In this document: positions 21,149-28,809 of the stretch, piece after piece
Position numbering within the stretch: the first letter of the stretch is position 1
How the letters are laid out: every line of letters starts with the position of its first letter
DNA from: Saccharopolyspora erythraea
GTDB lineage: Bacteria; Actinomycetota; Actinomycetes; Mycobacteriales; Pseudonocardiaceae
Direction: 5' to 3'
Assembly: GCF_018141105.1 (NCBI RefSeq)
Contig: NZ_CP054839.1
Span: 3,844,001 to 3,908,000 of the forward strand
DNA length: 64,000 nt
Notes under the pieces: generated by a model
Database searches by the model: none
What the model was told of the DNA's origin: nothing
Seen by the model: only the letters and a program-made list of their open reading frames with translations
Translations under genes and position numbers: made by a program

Positions 21149-24100
21149 TCAGGCGGTCGGGGACTCGGCGGCGCCGCGGACGACGGCCGCCGCCTCGGCG
21201 GCGTGGGTGGCCAGGAAGTAGTGGCCGCCACCGGAGATCTGCCGGTGGTCGACGTGCCGCGCCACGGCCTCCCACCGGCGGTGCCGTGCCAGACCCTCGG
21301 CCTTGCCGGGGTCGCCTTCGGCGAAGACGACGGTGAGCGGTGCCGAAAGCCGCGGCTGCGGCGGGTTGACCTGGACGTCGACGAGGTACTGCGCCGCGCT
21401 GCGCACGTCGTGCCGGTACGCCTGCGCGACGTTGTCGGCGTGCTCGGTGCGCAGCTGGGCGAGCTCGCGGAACGCCTCCTGCGCGCTGAGCCGCTGCTTG
21501 ATCCGCTCCAGGGGGAGCGAGCCGGCCTCGGCGATGTCGGCCTGCAACTCCTCGACGGTGTCCATCGCGCGCGCGGCGACGATCACCTGGTGCACCGCGG
21601 TGCCCTGCTCCTCCAGGAGCCGGGCCGTGTACGCGGCGAAGGCGGCACCCGCGGAGTGGCCCCACAGCGAGACCGTGCGCAGGCCCAGCCCGCCGATCTC
21701 GGCGACGACCTCCTTGACGATCTGCTCCAGCTCCGCGAACGATCCCGCGTCGGCGCCGAGGTCGTGACCGGGCAGTTCCACCGCGTGCACCGCGATGCCG
21801 CGAGACTGCAACGCTTGGGCGAAGGCGTGGAAGTTGACCGGCCCGCCGCCTGCGTAGGGGAACACGACCAGCCCGTGACCCGAGCCATCCCCTGTGGACA
21901 GACGTTGCAGGATTCCTCCGCCGGCGCCGGTCCTGCCGTCGATGACCGCGGCCAGGTCGGCGAGCACGGGGCGGCCGTTGACGTCCTTCAGCGAGACCTG
22001 CCGGTCGAGCTTGATGATCAGCCGCACCGCCGACAGCGAGGTGCCGCCGCGGTCGAAGAAGTGGTCGTCGCGACCGATCTCGGACACCGGCACGCCCAGC
22101 ACCTCGGCCCACTTCCCGGCGAGCATGCGCTCGGTGGGCGTTCGCGGCGGCTGGTGCTTGCCTGCGGCGGTCGCGCGCTCGGCGGCGAGCGCGGTCAGCG
22201 CCTTCTTGTCGGTCTTGCCGTTGCCCGTCAGCGGCAGCGCCGGGCAGCGGTGGAAGTGCTCGGGAACCATGTAGTGCGGCAGGCTCCGCCGCAGGAAGCC
22301 CTTGAACTCGTCGGCGGCGATGTCATCCTGGCCGGTGTAGAAGGCGACGAGGTGCTTGTTGCCGCCGGCGTCCTCGGTCACCACCACCGCGCCGTCGCGC
22401 ACGCCGGGAGCGCGCAGCAGCTGGTTCTCGATCTCACCGATCTCGATACGGAACCCGCGGATCTTGACCTGCGCGTCGCGCCTGCCGAGGAACTCGACCT
22501 TGCCCTCCGGCAGCCACCGGCCGAAGTCGCCGGAGCGGTACAGCCGCTGCCCGGGCAGGTGCGGATCGGGGAGGAATGCGGCCCTGGTGCGTTCCTCGTC
22601 GTTGATGTAGCCGCGGCCCACGCACACGCCGGAGAAGACGATCTCGCCGGGCGCGCCCAGCGGCACCGGCCGCAGCCGCTCGTCGACGATGTAGACGCGG
22701 GTGTTGTTCACCGCGGGCCCCAGTGGCACTCGTTCGCGGTCCGGAACCGCGGACATGACTTCGTGGTTGGTGTCGTCGGAGGTCTCGGTGAGCCCGTAGG
22801 CGTTGGCCAGCCGCACCTCGGGGTAGGTCGCGAACCAGCGCTGGGTCAGCTCCTTCTTCAGCGCTTCGCCGGTGACCGAGACGCACTGGAGGGAGGGCAG
22901 CGCCCGGGGCGCGTCCTCCAAACAGGACAGCACGGTCTCCAGGTACGAGGGCACCAGCTGCGCGATCTGCACGCCGTGCTCGGCGATCGTGTCGACGAAG
23001 CGCTGCACGTCGAGGATCACGTCCTGTTCGACGATCAGCGTCCGCCCACCGACCAGCAACGCGCTCACGAGCTGCCACAGCGAGATGTCGAAGCACTGCG
23101 GAGCGGTCTCGCTGACCACCGCGCCCTCGCCGATGCCGAGATCGTCGATCTTGGCGAACAGGTGGTTGATCATCCCGGCGTGCTCGCACATCGCGCCCTT
23201 GGGCTCGCCGGTGGAGCCGGAGGTGAAGTACACGTAGGCGAGCTGGTCAGCCTCGACCCGCACCCCGGGTCTGGTGGTGTCGCCGTCGATGTCGCGCAGC
23301 GGCAGCACTTCGGCCTCCGCAGCGGCCTGGTCGAGGTTGGCGGTGCGACCCGTCTCGGCCAGCGCGAACCGGCACTCGCTGCGCCCCAGCGTCCTGGCGA
23401 TCCGGTCGGCCGGGAAGTCGGGCTCCACCGGCAGGTAGCAGCCGCCTGCCTTGAACACGCCCAGCACCGAGGCCATCCAGTCCAGGTTGCGGTCGGTGAC
23501 CACGGCGACGACGTCCTCGCGCCGCAGTCCGCGGTCCAGCAGGGCGTTGGCGATCTGGTTGGCGCGCTCGTCGAGCCGGCGGTACGTCCACTCCTGGCCC
23601 TGGTGGACCGCCGCGACGGCGTCCGGGTGCCGGTCCACGCGCTGCTCGAACAGCTCGTGCACGCGCAGGTCCGGGAGCGCGCGCTCCGGGCCTGCCAGCC
23701 CCGTGAGCTGGAACTCGACCTCCTCGTCCGACAGCAGCGACGCTTCGGTGTGCGCGGCGTCGAGGTCCGAGCCGATCAGCCGCAGCGCGGCGAGGTAGTA
23801 CCCGCCGAGGCGGCCGACCTGCTCGGGGCTCAGCAGCTCGACGCGGTAGCTCAACCGCAGCGCGTCGCCGGTGCAGCTGACGTGCAGCGCCGCGTGGTCG
23901 GTTCCGGCGGCCGAGCCCGCGAGGTCGAAGACGGTGTCGAAAAGCGGCCCGGTGCCGCCCAGCTCGGAAAGCGAGCCGGGCAGGTGCTCGCGGAGGGCGG
24001 TCTCGGCGCGGCCGACGTGCTCGACGACCTCGCGCCACGAACCGTCCGGCAGCGCGAGGGAGCACGGCATCGGGTCGCCCTCGCCGGTCCAGTAGCCGGT

Positions 24101-24358
24101 CACCACGTGCCGTTCGCCGGTGACCTCGGCGAGTACCTTGACGTGAGCGGCCAGCAGCACGGTGCCGGGACGCACGCCGAGCGCGTCGGAAGCGGCGCGA
24201 AGCGCCTCGACCGTCGCAGCGGGCAGCAGGCGCTCGTGCACCTCGGTCCGGGGCTCCGGTCCGACGGTGGGTTCGTACCAGCGGGGGATCGGCGTGAAGG
24301 CTGCGCTCTCCAGCACTTCCGCCCAGAATCCGCGCCCTCCGGCGGGTGACTGGTTCAA
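21149..24358 (-). CDS. Single-module NRPS with half condensation domain (partial C-A-T-TE)
   Basis: A 1069-residue protein. Residues 1-225 match only the C-terminal half of a condensation domain and contain no HHxxxDG, so it cannot form a peptide bond in the usual way. The A domain spans about 235-735 (YFTSGSTGEPKG; GLTET instead of GPTE; NGKTDKKAL). Its specificity residues read DIWQSTADD, a non-standard code. The carrier site is DRGGTSL (about 771). The last 220 residues are a thioesterase with GHSAG (about 900) and GGGHYFL, closer to type II thioesterases than to normal release domains. Its place in an operon with SbnA/SbnB-like genes suggests that it activates diaminopropionate (inference). 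The start is a TTG with GGAGGGAG seven bases upstream. Confidence 0.9.
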   Translation of the reverse strand: MNQSPAGGRGFWAEVLESAAFTPIPRWYEPTVGPEPRTEVHERLLPAATVEALRAASDALGVRPGTVLLAAHVKVLAEVTGERHVVTGYWTGEGDPMPCSLALPDGSWREVVEHVGRAETALREHLPGSLSELGGTGPLFDTVFDLAGSAAGTDHAALHVSCTGDALRLSYRVELLSPEQVGRLGGYYLAALRLIGSDLDAAHTEASLLSDEEVEFQLTGLAGPERALPDLRVHELFEQRVDRHPDAVAAVHQGQEWTYRRLDERANQIANALLDRGLRREDVVAVVTDRNLDWMASVLGVFKAGGCYLPVEPDFPADRIARTLGRSECRFALAETGRTANLDQAAAEAEVLPLRDIDGDTTRPGVRVEADQLAYVYFTSGSTGEPKGAMCEHAGMINHLFAKIDDLGIGEGAVVSETAPQCFDISLWQLVSALLVGGRTLIVEQDVILDVQRFVDTIAEHGVQIAQLVPSYLETVLSCLEDAPRALPSLQCVSVTGEALKKELTQRWFATYPEVRLANAYGLTETSDDTNHEVMSAVPDRERVPLGPAVNNTRVYIVDERLRPVPLGAPGEIVFSGVCVGRGYINDEERTRAAFLPDPHLPGQRLYRSGDFGRWLPEGKVEFLGRRDAQVKIRGFRIEIGEIENQLLRAPGVRDGAVVVTEDAGGNKHLVAFYTGQDDIAADEFKGFLRRSLPHYMVPEHFHRCPALPLTGNGKTDKKALTALAAERATAAGKHQPPRTPTERMLAGKWAEVLGVPVSEIGRDDHFFDRGGTSLSAVRLIIKLDRQVSLKDVNGRPVLADLAAVIDGRTGAGGGILQRLSTGDGSGHGLVVFPYAGGGPVNFHAFAQALQSRGIAVHAVELPGHDLGADAGSFAELEQIVKEVVAEIGGLGLRTVSLWGHSAGAAFAAYTARLLEEQGTAVHQVIVAARAMDTVEELQADIAEAGSLPLERIKQRLSAQEAFRELAQLRTEHADNVAQAYRHDVRSAAQYLVDVQVNPPQPRLSAPLTVVFAEGDPGKAEGLARHRRWEAVARHVDHRQISGGGHYFLATHAAEAAAVVRGAAESPTA

Positions 24359-24487
24359 CCGAGGCTCTCCCTCCAGTAGTGGCTGGCCGCGCCCAACGCT
24401 ATGCGCGTCGCCTTTTGCCTCGTTATCGGAACTTTTTCGCCGACCCGGCCGGTGGTCCGGCGTGCCGGGTGCCGCCGGACACCCGGA
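24359..24487 (-). promoter_or_regulatory. Putative promoter region of the single-module NRPS operon
   Basis: On the reverse strand a TAGCGT -10 candidate (24396-24401) lies 38 bases upstream of the TTG start. No good -35 is seen. CCGATAA (24423-24429, reverse strand) repeats the end of the motif at the two forward cluster promoters, but here it sits eleven bases further from the -10, about one helical turn. A weak 7-bp stem (24455-24461 with 24474-24480) could end the upstream oxygenase transcript. Confidence 0.3.
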
Positions 24488-25471
24488 CTAGTCGAGCACG
24501 TAGCCGTCGGCGGTGCGGTGCTCGCGGGACGCGCGGAAGTCGGCCAGCGCGAAGCTGCGCTGCAACCAGCGGTCCCTGCCGTCGTAGCGGGGCTCGAAGG
24601 CGGTCCGCCCGTGCACGGTGACCCTGTTGTCCACAATGGCCAGAGATCCCGGGTTCAGGTAGTGGGTGTGGGCGTTGTCGGCGAACAGCTTCTGCAGCTC
24701 GTCCATCGCCTCGCGCGCCTGCGGGGTGAGCGGCCTGGTCGCCGCGAAGTCCACCTTCAGGTCGGGGTCGTCCTCCGCGCCGCTGAGCACGGCGTGCGGG
24801 GTCGGGTCACCGTCGGCCGAGCCGAACGACGGCGGTGGCTCGGTGACGTAGTCGGCGCGGAACAGCGCCTCCCGCGCGGCGTCGCTGAGCAGGTGGTCGA
24901 CCTGCCGGATGCACGCGGTGCGCAGCCCGGCGACGGCCTCGTGGTCGGCCCGAAGGCACGAGAGCATCACGAAGTCGGGGCGGTGCGGGTGGAAGGCGTT
25001 CTCGACGTGGAACGACAGCAGCACCGAGCCCGCGTTGCCCTGGAACTCCTCCTTGCCCGGCACCGGAACCACGTCCTGCACCAGCGCGCCGGACTTCTCC
25101 GGCCGGAACGAGGCGGGATCGCCGAGCCCGCAGGCGAACATCATCAGCACCGCCGCCGAGATGGTGGCGGTGCGCTGCACGGAACCGTCGGCCGTCGGGG
25201 TGTCGGGCACCTCGCCGGGCCCCAGCGGGAGGCCGCTGACCACGAGCGCACCCGTGGTGCCGGAATCCCGGCGGAACCCCCGGATCGCCGTGCGCACCGA
25301 TGCGGGCAGCTCCTCCCACGCCTCACGCGCCGCCGACACCCAGCTCGGGTCGTCGATCGTGCCCCGCGCGACGGGCAGCAGGCCCAGCGCCACCCGTTCG
25401 ATCTCCTGTGCCGCGGACGGCTCCACCACCGCCGTCTGCGCGGGCAACTCGGTGCGGACTGCCACCGACAT
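24488..25471 (-). CDS. AsnO/VioC-like Fe(II)/2-oxoglutarate amino-acid beta-hydroxylase
   Basis: A 327-residue clavaminate-synthase-like oxygenase. The metal site is HVE in SFHVENAFHPHRPDF (about 155), with the distal His in NRVTVHGRTAF (about 286). The 2-oxoglutarate Arg lies in WLQRSFALADFRASR. This family includes AsnO (free L-Asn 3-hydroxylase), VioC (L-Arg 3-hydroxylase) and OrfP. An asparagine-like and an arginine-like A domain are both present in the large synthetase, so either substrate is plausible. The ATG before SVAVRTELP has GGAGG nine bases upstream; an in-frame ATG three codons earlier abuts that site. It is the first gene of the reverse arm. Confidence 0.88.
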   Translation of the reverse strand: MSVAVRTELPAQTAVVEPSAAQEIERVALGLLPVARGTIDDPSWVSAAREAWEELPASVRTAIRGFRRDSGTTGALVVSGLPLGPGEVPDTPTADGSVQRTATISAAVLMMFACGLGDPASFRPEKSGALVQDVVPVPGKEEFQGNAGSVLLSFHVENAFHPHRPDFVMLSCLRADHEAVAGLRTACIRQVDHLLSDAAREALFRADYVTEPPPSFGSADGDPTPHAVLSGAEDDPDLKVDFAATRPLTPQAREAMDELQKLFADNAHTHYLNPGSLAIVDNRVTVHGRTAFEPRYDGRDRWLQRSFALADFRASREHRTADGYVLD

Positions 25472-25535
25472 GTGCACCATCCTCCGGTTCTCCTCGACTC
25501 CTCGCCGTTCGCACACGGCGACCCGGGCAGGGAAC

Positions 25536-25554
25536 TTAGGCAAGCCTGCTTTTG
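25536..25554. promoter_or_regulatory. Weak iron-box-like sequence in the divergent promoter
   Basis: TTAGGCAAGCCTGCTTTTG keeps one good half (TTAGGC) of the DtxR/IdeR/DmdR1 consensus, with about 12 of 19 positions by eye. The other half is poor. It sits between the divergent reverse oxygenase and forward exporter units. Confidence 0.25.
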
Positions 25555-25575
25555 CGGCGATATCGATTCCTTTTC

Positions 25576-25608
25576 CGATATTGGCCCGATAAGTCCGGGG
25601 TCTAGCGT
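25576..25608 (+). promoter_or_regulatory. Exporter-operon promoter with 17-bp shared motif
   Basis: TTGGCC (25581-25586), a 16-base spacer and TAGCGT (25603-25608) form the core. The -35 is embedded in CGATATTGGCCCGATAA (25576-25592), which differs by one base from the motif at 12066-12082 and has the same distance to the -10. A further cgatatcgat lies at 25558-25567. Confidence 0.5.
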
Positions 25609-25653
25609 GCGGTGCGAGTGAGCAGACGTACGCCGACGAAGGGTCAGTCTCAT

Positions 25654-26673
25654 GTGGACCGCCACGCGCCGCCCGTCGCGGGACCCCGCGTCATGACGGC
25701 TGCCGTCCAGGTCGAGGGACTGGTCAAGCGCTTCGGCGAACGCCGGGTGGTCGACGGGGTCGACCTGACGATCCCGGAAGGCACCGTGCTCGGCCTGCTC
25801 GGGCCCAACGGCGCGGGCAAGACCACCACCGTGCGGATGCTGTCGACCCTGATCCGGCCTGACGGCGGGCGGGCCCGCATCGGCCGCTACGACCTGGTCA
25901 AGCAGGCCAACCAGGTGCGCAGGCTCATCGGGCTGACCGGCCAGTACGCCTCGGTCGACGAGGGCATCTCGGGCCGGGAGAACCTCTACATGATCGCCCG
26001 GCTGCTGGACCTGCCGCGCAAGCGCGCCTGGGCGCGGGTCGACGAGCTGCTGGAGCAGTTCGACCTGGTCGAGGCCGCGTCGCGACCCGCAGGCAAGTAC
26101 TCCGGGGGCATGCGCCGGCGGCTGGACCTGGCCGCCAGCATGGTCGGCGACCCCGCCGTGCTCTACCTCGACGAACCCACCACCGGCCTGGACCCGCGCA
26201 GCCGCAACAACCTCTGGGACTCCGTGCGCGCGCTGGTCGGCGAAGGGACCACGGTGCTGCTGACCACGCAGTACATGGAGGAAGCCGAAGCGCTGGCGGA
26301 CTCGGTGGTCGTGATGGACCAGGGCCGGGTCATCGCCTCCGGCACCAGCAGCGAGCTGCGGGCCCGGGTCGGCGGGCAGGTCCTGCGCGTGCGCACGGCA
26401 GGCCAGGAGCACCTGGACCAGCTCGCGTGCAGGCTCACCGCCATGCGCGCCCGCAGCTTCCGGGTGGACGCCGAGAACTCGCTGGTGTCGGTGCCGATCG
26501 TCAACGAGTCCGAGCTCACCGAGGTGATCCACATGCTCGCCGCGTCCCGGCTGCCCATCTCCGGGGTCGACACCCACCTGCCGAGCCTGGACGAGGTCTT
26601 CCTGACCCTCACCGACAAGCCGCACCGTCCGGCCGACCCGGACGCGACGGTCGTGCTGCGAAGGGTGTTCTGA
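25654..26673 (+). CDS. DrrA-type ABC exporter ATP-binding protein
   Basis: About 339 residues. Walker A (GPNGAGKTT), the ABC signature (YSGGMRRRLDL), Walker B (VLYLDEPTTGLD) and the DrrA-type C-terminal region are all present. DrrA/DrrB pairs export antibiotics and confer self-resistance. The start is uncertain: GTG 25654 has GAAGGG ten bases upstream; GTG 25618 would be nearly leaderless from the promoter at 25603; ATG 25693 fits the usual beginning (TAAVQVEGLVKRFG). The stop overlaps the ATG of the next reading frame by one base. Confidence 0.93.
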   Translation: MDRHAPPVAGPRVMTAAVQVEGLVKRFGERRVVDGVDLTIPEGTVLGLLGPNGAGKTTTVRMLSTLIRPDGGRARIGRYDLVKQANQVRRLIGLTGQYASVDEGISGRENLYMIARLLDLPRKRAWARVDELLEQFDLVEAASRPAGKYSGGMRRRLDLAASMVGDPAVLYLDEPTTGLDPRSRNNLWDSVRALVGEGTTVLLTTQYMEEAEALADSVVVMDQGRVIASGTSSELRARVGGQVLRVRTAGQEHLDQLACRLTAMRARSFRVDAENSLVSVPIVNESELTEVIHMLAASRLPISGVDTHLPSLDEVFLTLTDKPHRPADPDATVVLRRVF

Positions 26674-26954
26674 TGGCCGCTCCCACCGGAGGCCAGATGC
26701 CGCGCCGCACGCCGGGCCCGCCGCCGCAGGCGCCGGGCCAGCGGGCCGTGCCGCCACCGGGTCAGCGACCGCCGGGGCGCGGGCCCGCCGCGCCGCAGCG
26801 GCCGGGCGGTCCGCCGCCGCAGCCGCGGCGGGTCGGTCCCGGTCCCGCACGGCCGGCCCGCGCCGCAGCCGCCCCCGCCCGCCAGGTCCGGGCCGCCGCC
26901 CGCGGCGGCTCCGCAGCGGACGCCGCGCCGCGAGGAACCGCCGCAGCGTGGTGA
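26673..26954 (+). other. Proline-rich frame translationally coupled to drrA, out of frame with the permease
   Basis: The ATG at 26673 overlaps the DrrA stop (TGATG) and opens about 93 codons rich in Pro, Arg and Gly (MAAPTGGQMPRRTPGPPPQ...). It stops at 26952-26954. From about 26860 the proline-rich pattern carries on in the next frame (GPPPAAAPQRTPRREEPP...) straight into the permease. This looks like the N-terminal extension of the permease, split by a one-base shift in a C-rich tract near 26860-26880. A sequencing error, a real mutation and programmed shifting are all possible. Confidence 0.5.
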
Positions 26955-27006
26955 GAACCCGCCGAAGTCGCCGCGCCGCGAGGGACCGCCGTCGAAGCCG
27001 TCGCGC

Positions 27007-27795
27007 ATGCGGGAGGTCTCCGGCCGAGTCGGACCACGCGCGACGTTGCGCCACACCGGCGCCATCGCCCGCCGCAACCTGCTGCAGGTGGTCAACGACC
27101 GGGGAGCGATCCTCGACGCCACGCTGATGCCGATGATCTTCACGCTGATCTTCGTCTACGTCTTCGGCGGGGCGATCGCCAACGGCGACCAGAGCGACTA
27201 CAAGCAGTACCTGCTGCCCGGGATCATGGTGCAGACGGTGTCGTTCGCCTCCCGCCTCACCGGCGTCACGCTCAACGTCGACGCGAGCAAGGGCGTGATG
27301 GACCGGTTGCGGGCGCTGCCGATCGCGCGCTCGGCGGTGTTGTCGGCCCGGATCTCGGCCGACATGTGCCGGGTGCTGCTCGGGCAGCTGGTGATGTTCG
27401 TCTTCGCGCTGGTCATCGGCTTCCGCGTGCAGACCGACCCGCTGGCGGCGCTGGCCGCGTTCGGGGTGCTGCTGGCCTACGGGTTCGCGCTGTGCTGGAT
27501 CTCGGCCTTCATCGGCCTGGCCCTCAAGAGCCCGGAGACGGTGCAGTCGATCGGGTTCATCTGGACGATCCCGCTGCAGTTCGGCAGCTCGATGTTCGTA
27601 CCGCTGGACACCATGCCCGGCTGGCTTCGGGCGTTCGCGCAGGTCAACCCGACGACGCTGGTCACCGACACCTGCCGGAACCTGTTCCTCGGCGGCCCGG
27701 TGGCGCCGTCGGCGCTGGGCGCGTTCCTGTGGATCGGCGGCATGCTGCTGGTGTTCGTGCCGCTGTCGGTGTGGAAGTACCGGCGCTACGCGTAG
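27007..27795 (+). CDS. DrrB-type ABC-2 exporter permease
   Basis: 262 residues from the ATG at 27007, with six predicted membrane spans typical of ABC-2 permeases (MPMIFTLIFVYVFGG; VIGFRVQTDPLAALAAFGVLLAYG; SIGFIWTIPLQFGSSMFVPLDTMPGW). It pairs with the DrrA-like ATPase to move the cluster product out of the cell. The ATG has no ribosome site, and the reading frame is open and proline-rich for at least 120 bases upstream, so the true start is probably the DrrA-coupled ATG at 26673 with a frameshift between. The TEII gene follows closely. Confidence 0.85.
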   Translation: MREVSGRVGPRATLRHTGAIARRNLLQVVNDRGAILDATLMPMIFTLIFVYVFGGAIANGDQSDYKQYLLPGIMVQTVSFASRLTGVTLNVDASKGVMDRLRALPIARSAVLSARISADMCRVLLGQLVMFVFALVIGFRVQTDPLAALAAFGVLLAYGFALCWISAFIGLALKSPETVQSIGFIWTIPLQFGSSMFVPLDTMPGWLRAFAQVNPTTLVTDTCRNLFLGGPVAPSALGAFLWIGGMLLVFVPLSVWKYRRYA

Positions 27796-27867
27796 GTGGC
27801 CGCGCCACCGCCTGAACCAGGAAACGTGCTCGTCGGCGGTGACGGGCGGACTCGAGAGGACGAGCAG

Positions 27868-28575
27868 GTGCAACCCATCCGGCTGTTCTGCTTCCCGCAC
27901 GCCGGCGGCGGCATGGCCGCCTTCCGGCCGTGGGTGGGGGTGCTTGGCCCGGAGATCGAGGTGGTCCCGGTACCGCTGCCCGGCCGCGAGGCGCGCATCG
28001 GCGAGCCCGCGCACACCAGGATGGAGGCGCTGGCCGAGCAGGTCACCCGCGAGCTCGCGCCGTCGCTGGACCGCCCGCACGCCTTCTTCGGCCACAGCAT
28101 GGGCGCCGGCCTGGCGTGGGAGGTCGCCCGCCGGACCGGGCCGCTGGGGGTGATCGCGTCCGCGCGTCGCGGACCGAACCTGCCCACCCGGCGCAGGCGG
28201 CTCTCGGAGCTCTCCGACGAACAGTTCCTCGCCGAGCTGGGCCGGCTCGGCGGTACCCCGCGGGAGGTCCTGGACAACCCGGAGCTGGTCGAGCTGCTGC
28301 TGCCCACGCTGCGAGCCGACTTCACGCTCAGCGAGAGCTTCACCGCGCCCGAAGGCCGGCGGCTGCACTGCCCGGTGGTGGCCATGGTGGGGGAGGACGA
28401 CCACGAGGTCGACCGCGATGAGCTCGCGGCGTGGGAGCGGTCGACCACCGGCGCGTTCCGCGGCCACCGCTTCCCGGGCGGGCACTTCTACCTCGCCGAG
28501 GCCAACCCGGACGTCCTGTCCGTGGTGCGCGCCGAGGTCCTGCGCTTCGCGGAGCTGGCCTCGCTTTCCCGGTGA
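27868..28575 (+). CDS. Second type II (editing) thioesterase
   Basis: 235 residues. RLFCFPHAGGG begins the fold, GHSMG carries the nucleophile, and the catalytic His is in GGHFYL. It is related to the TEII at 12106 but not a recent copy, since the middle regions differ. The GTG at 27868 has GAGAGGA seven bases upstream; GTGs at 27826 and 27796 are alternatives with poorer sites. It closes the exporter unit. Two stand-alone TEII genes plus the TEII-like domain of the single-module NRPS mean three editing-type hydrolases in one cluster. Confidence 0.88.
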   Translation: MQPIRLFCFPHAGGGMAAFRPWVGVLGPEIEVVPVPLPGREARIGEPAHTRMEALAEQVTRELAPSLDRPHAFFGHSMGAGLAWEVARRTGPLGVIASARRGPNLPTRRRRLSELSDEQFLAELGRLGGTPREVLDNPELVELLLPTLRADFTLSESFTAPEGRRLHCPVVAMVGEDDHEVDRDELAAWERSTTGAFRGHRFPGGHFYLAEANPDVLSVVRAEVLRFAELASLSR

Positions 28576-28809
28576 TGCCGCGTGTGCGGGTCCAGGGGCG
28601 GAGCGGCGAACGCGCGTTCGCACCTGTCGACCGCGCGGCGGGCGGCGCCGAGCCGAAATCGCTTCGCATCCAAGTCGGCCTCGTGCGGGCGGGTGTAGGG
28701 CGCGGCTCAGCGGGTAGCTCTTGTGTACTACGGGCCGTGCGGGTCCGTGCCGCCCGCTGGGGGAGGTAAGGGCCTGCTGCCCTCGTCCACCGCAAGAGGA
28801 GGGGGAGCA

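Noticed and set aside
18035-25471. Tuberactinomycin (viomycin/capreomycin) pathway, because of Dap genes and a VioC-like oxygenase
   Set aside because: No capreomycidine synthase (VioD-like PLP enzyme), no carbamoyl or beta-lysine genes and no dehydrogenase for ureido-Dap are in view. The NRPS order also differs.
2-28575. Siderophore cluster
   Set aside because: Hydroxylated Asp/Asn and Dap would fit, but no siderophore binding protein, FecCD-type importer, MATE or esterase is present. The exporter is DrrAB type and the iron box is weak.
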